Shown: positions 6,097 to 8,290 of the stretch, piece by piece
Numbering within the stretch: the stretch's first letter is position 1
How the letters are laid out: every line of letters begins with the position of its first letter
Source: JACVRX01 sp035697245
GTDB lineage: Bacteria > Actinomycetota > Actinomycetes > Jiangellales > Jiangellaceae
Direction of reading: 5' to 3'
NCBI GenBank assembly: GCA_035697245.1
Contig: DASSDH010000034.1
Coordinates: 1 to 8,290, forward strand
DNA: 8,290 nt
Made by a program: the position numbers and the translations under genes
The notes under the pieces: model-generated
What the model was told of the DNA's origin: nothing
Databases searched by the model: none
Seen by the model: only the letters and a program-made list of their open reading frames with translations

Positions 6097-6618
6097 GTGA
6101 GTCAACACATCCCGACCCTTCCGGCGCATCGCGAGCCGGAACGTTCTCGGCGGGCTCGCAACATCCGCCGGGTCGGGATCGTCGCATTGACCATCTTCGT
6201 GCTGGCTGGCCTGTTGGGCTACTTCGGCCCGAGATCGTCCGCTGTCAGCGCATCCGGCGGTGGCTACCAACTCGACGTCAGGTACGCCCAGGTCACCCGG
6301 TCCGGCCTGGTCGCACCGCTGCGAGTCCGGGTTCGACATCCCGGGGGCTTCGACGGGCCGATCACGCTGGCCCTCAGCAAGGACATCTTCGACCGTTTCG
6401 ACTTCCAGAACTGGTATCCGAATCCCAGCGCAGAGACGGCGGGCCCGCTGCGGCTGGAGTACGAGTTCGACCCGCCGCCGGGCGATGCGTTCGAGCTGAC
6501 GCTCGACGTCCGGGTCGGCCCCACGCAGCCACCGAGCGCTCACCGTTACTGGGTGGCGGTGGTCTCCGAGGACATCGAGGTGGCGAGGGTGAACTTCCGA
6601 ATGGTGGTGATGCCCTGA
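6097..6618 (+). CDS. Membrane-anchored protein of unknown function
   Basis: I do not recognise this 173-residue protein. A positively charged N-terminus (HREPERSRRARNIRR, 11-25) is followed by one hydrophobic span (about 26-44), the layout of a type II membrane anchor with the rest outside the cell. The exported part (50-173) has no cysteines and alternates short hydrophobic and polar runs, with a Pro/Gly-rich turn at 126-130. This suggests a beta-sandwich fold, though that is inference. No catalytic motif is visible. The gene starts with GTG, has no clear ribosome site and is divergent from add with a 75-nt gap. Its stop overlaps the ATG of the DUF421 gene by one base (TGATG), so the two are almost certainly translated together and may act together at the membrane. 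An earlier start is unlikely because it would run into the add promoter region. Confidence 0.8.
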   Translation: MSQHIPTLPAHREPERSRRARNIRRVGIVALTIFVLAGLLGYFGPRSSAVSASGGGYQLDVRYAQVTRSGLVAPLRVRVRHPGGFDGPITLALSKDIFDRFDFQNWYPNPSAETAGPLRLEYEFDPPPGDAFELTLDVRVGPTQPPSAHRYWVAVVSEDIEVARVNFRMVVMP

Positions 6619-7109
6619 TGGACATCGTGATCCGTTCGATCCTCACCTTTGTACTGTTGTGGTTCGTCCTGCGCGTCTCCGGCAAGCGCCAGGTGACCCA
6701 GCTGTCGGCCTTCGAGCTGATCCTGCTGGTGACCCTCGGCGACCTCATCAGCCAGACGGTGCTGCAAGAGGACTTCTCGCTGACCGGCGGCGCGCTGGCC
6801 GTCGGTACCTTCACCGTCTTGTCCATCCTGCTGTCGTACCTCAGCTGGCGGTTCCCGCGTACCCGTCCGGTCCTGGATGGCGAGCCGACCGTCCTGCTGA
6901 CCGACGGCAACGTCGACGAGAAGGTACTGCGTTACGAACGGCTCCCGCTGGACGACGTGCTCGTGGCCGCCCGGGAGCACAGTGTTCGCGACCTCGCCGA
7001 CGTCGACCTCGTCGTGCTCGAGCCCGACGGCACGTTCTCGTTCTTCAAGAAGGGCCAGGATGACGACGGCAGCGAAGGGCAGCAGCGCAGCGGCGGCCAC
7101 GGGGCGTAG
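6618..7109 (+). CDS. DUF421 / YetF-like membrane protein
   Basis: A 163-residue membrane protein of the DUF421 (YetF) family, whose biochemical function is not established. Three hydrophobic spans occur at about residues 5-20, 31-47 and 58-76. The family signature between spans one and two, SGKRQVTQLSAFEL (21-34), corresponds to the usual GKRQ-x-x-QLS-x-FEL. The cytosolic C-terminal domain follows, with PTVLLTDGNVDEKVLRYERL (90-109), then LDDVLVAAREHSVRDLADVDLVVLEPDG, matching the family pattern of an alpha/beta domain. It is shorter than the roughly 230-residue Bacillus members and ends in a hydrophilic tail rich in D, G, S and Q (146-163). Its ATG overlaps the stop of the upstream membrane-anchored gene. 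pta starts 47 nt downstream, apparently with its own promoter. Confidence 0.88.
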   Translation: MDIVIRSILTFVLLWFVLRVSGKRQVTQLSAFELILLVTLGDLISQTVLQEDFSLTGGALAVGTFTVLSILLSYLSWRFPRTRPVLDGEPTVLLTDGNVDEKVLRYERLPLDDVLVAAREHSVRDLADVDLVVLEPDGTFSFFKKGQDDDGSEGQQRSGGHGA

Positions 7110-7143
7110 CGCCGCTCACCGTGCGACCGGCCAGTCGGGCGGA

Positions 7144-7149
7144 TAGCCT
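7144..7149 (+). promoter_or_regulatory. Candidate -10 box for leaderless pta transcript
   Basis: TAGCCT fits TANNNT and lies seven bases before the pta GTG at 7157, so transcription could begin at the start codon. No Shine-Dalgarno sequence lies at normal spacing; the GGCGG upstream is about 14 bases away. No convincing -35 box is seen. Confidence 0.35.
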
Positions 7150-7156
7150 CGCGATC

Positions 7157-8290
7157 GTGGCGCGCAGCCTGTACGTGACCTCACCGGAAGGCGAGACCGG
7201 CAAGGGCATGGTGGCGCTCGGGGCGCTCGACCTGCTGACCCGGCGGGTTGGTCGGATCGGTGTGTTCCGGCCGATTGTCCGATCCGACGACCGGCCCGAC
7301 TACGTCCTCGAACTCCTGCTGGATCACCAGGGCGTCGACATGCCGTACGAGTCGGCTGCCGGGGTCAGCTACGACCGGGTCCACTCCGACCCGGACGCCG
7401 CCATGTCGACGATCGTCGACCGATACCACGAGGCGGCCGCGGATCGCGACGCCATGATCGTCGTCGGCAGCGACTACACCGGGGTCGGCAGCCCGACCGA
7501 GTTCTCGTACAACGCCCGGGTCGCCGCCAACCTGGGCGCACCCGTTCTGCTCGTGGTGCACGGCCGAGGCCGGTCTCCGAGTGATGTCCGTACGGTCGCC
7601 GACGTGGCCACCACCGAGATCGCCGCCCGCTACGGGCGGCTGCTCGCGATCGTTGCGAACCGCGTGGACCCCGACCAGCTCGACGCCGTCCGGGATGCGT
7701 TGGCTGGACCCGTGCCGGCGTACGTCATCCCGCATGAGCCGTTTCTCACTGCTCCTACTGTCGGCGACTTGCTCGAGGCGTGTGGCGGAACACTGCGCAG
7801 CGGTGATCCGCAGATGCTGAGCCGAGAGGCCATCGACGTACTTGTCGGCGCCATGACGCTCCCGAATGTCCTCGACCGGCTGGTGGACGGCGGGGTTGTG
7901 GTCACCCCAAGCGATCGCGTTGACGTGCTGCTTGGCGTGCTCATGGCGCATGCGTCGCAAACGTTTCCCGCGTTGGCCGGCGTCTTCCTCAACGGCGGCT
8001 TCGACATCCCGCCGCAGATCGAGCAGCTCGTAGCCGGTATGGGCCCACGGTTGCCGATCGTGACGACCCAGGGTGATACGTATCCGACGGCCACTCGGCT
8101 CGCCTCGGCCCGCGGTCGCCTGTCGAAAGAGTCGCCTCGGAAGGTCGAGAGGGCGCTGATCTTGTTCGAGAAGCACGTCGACGGCGGCGAGTTGCTCACC
8201 AGGCTGGACGTGACCCGAAGCGACGTCGTCACGCCCCTGATGTTCGAGCACGAGCTGCTCGACCGGGCCCGCACCAACCGGCGCCACATC
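7157..8290 (+). CDS. pta: Phosphate acetyltransferase, long form, N-terminal 378 residues (3' end outside window)
   Basis: An open frame with no stop from the GTG at 7157 to the window edge encodes the regulatory half of a long-form Pta, which interconverts acetyl-CoA and acetyl phosphate in the Pta-AckA pathway. Residues 1 to about 200 form the P-loop NTPase-like domain: YVTSPEGETGKG (6-17), VGVFRPI-like GVFRPI (35-40), VVGSDYTGVGSPTEF (102-116), NLGAPVLLVV (125-134) and HEPFLTAPTVGDL (193-205). Residues about 215-320 form the DRTGG domain, with VVTPSDRVDVLLG (248-260) and FLNGGF (277-282). The catalytic acetyl/butyryltransferase domain is just starting at about residue 362 (MFEHELLDRAR) when the window ends. 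Long-form Pta proteins are near 690 residues, so about 310 are missing. The P-loop lacks its usual Ser/Thr after Lys16 (Gly17). A long open frame on the opposite strand is a compositional shadow. Confidence 0.93.
   Translation, partial: MARSLYVTSPEGETGKGMVALGALDLLTRRVGRIGVFRPIVRSDDRPDYVLELLLDHQGVDMPYESAAGVSYDRVHSDPDAAMSTIVDRYHEAAADRDAMIVVGSDYTGVGSPTEFSYNARVAANLGAPVLLVVHGRGRSPSDVRTVADVATTEIAARYGRLLAIVANRVDPDQLDAVRDALAGPVPAYVIPHEPFLTAPTVGDLLEACGGTLRSGDPQMLSREAIDVLVGAMTLPNVLDRLVDGGVVVTPSDRVDVLLGVLMAHASQTFPALAGVFLNGGFDIPPQIEQLVAGMGPRLPIVTTQGDTYPTATRLASARGRLSKESPRKVERALILFEKHVDGGELLTRLDVTRSDVVTPLMFEHELLDRARTNRRHI

Noticed and set aside
6036..6617. Upstream in-frame extension of the DUF421 gene
   Set aside because: It overlaps the membrane-anchored gene in another frame and adds Arg/Pro-rich sequence foreign to DUF421. 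The ATG at 6618 fits the first membrane span of the family.
6546..7100. Minus-strand open frame opposite the DUF421 gene
   Set aside because: It is a shadow of a well-supported three-span membrane protein; the antisense product is Glu/Gln/Arg-rich with no signature.
7181..8287. Long open frame on the minus strand opposite pta
   Set aside because: The plus strand reads through 378 codons with excellent Pta similarity. The antisense frame is a typical GC-rich shadow without motifs or a plausible start.

Overview
The window is GC-rich, with strong G/C preference at third codon positions, tightly packed genes and GTG/ATG starts lacking clear Shine-Dalgarno sites. The proteins resemble actinobacterial families: a long-form phosphate acetyltransferase, a four-subunit fumarate reductase, an adenosine deaminase with the NTDNRLMS active-site variant, and a stand-alone LigD-type polymerase domain. 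This points to a high-GC actinobacterium. The species cannot be named from the sequence.

Layout. (1) 1-322, plus strand: C-terminal part of a SurE nucleotidase, cut by the window edge. (2) 323-605: a non-genic gap with short repeats, a possible hairpin and a minus-strand stretch with coding-like base composition that may be a gene remnant. (3) 606-1559, plus: a stand-alone archaeo-eukaryotic-type primase-polymerase of the LigD PolDom family. (4) 1595-4847, minus: frdABCD, encoding a menaquinol:fumarate reductase. All its junctions overlap or abut. It converges on the polymerase gene, with hairpin-forming repeats at the junction. (5) 4906-6021, minus: adenosine deaminase (add), 58 nt upstream of frdA and probably co-transcribed at least in part. 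An imperfect 22-bp palindrome lies in that gap. (6) 6097-7109, plus, divergent from add: an unrecognised membrane-anchored protein translationally coupled to a small DUF421/YetF-like membrane protein. (7) 7157 to the window end, plus: the N-terminal 378 residues of phosphate acetyltransferase (pta), continuing outside the window.

How the genes fit together. FrdABCD lets menaquinol reduce fumarate to succinate at the membrane, and Pta (presumably with AckA outside the window) turns acetyl-CoA into acetyl phosphate and then acetate. Together they suggest redox and ATP balancing under low oxygen. Adenosine deaminase and SurE are nucleotide-salvage enzymes, and the polymerase is a DNA repair or end-joining enzyme. 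The DUF421 pair has no known function here. Most of the window is ordinary chromosomal housekeeping. I see no mobile element, CRISPR array, tRNA or rRNA, and no clear sign of a new defence or biosynthetic system. The least explained parts are the DUF421 pair, the 323-605 gap and the candidate operator ahead of frdA.
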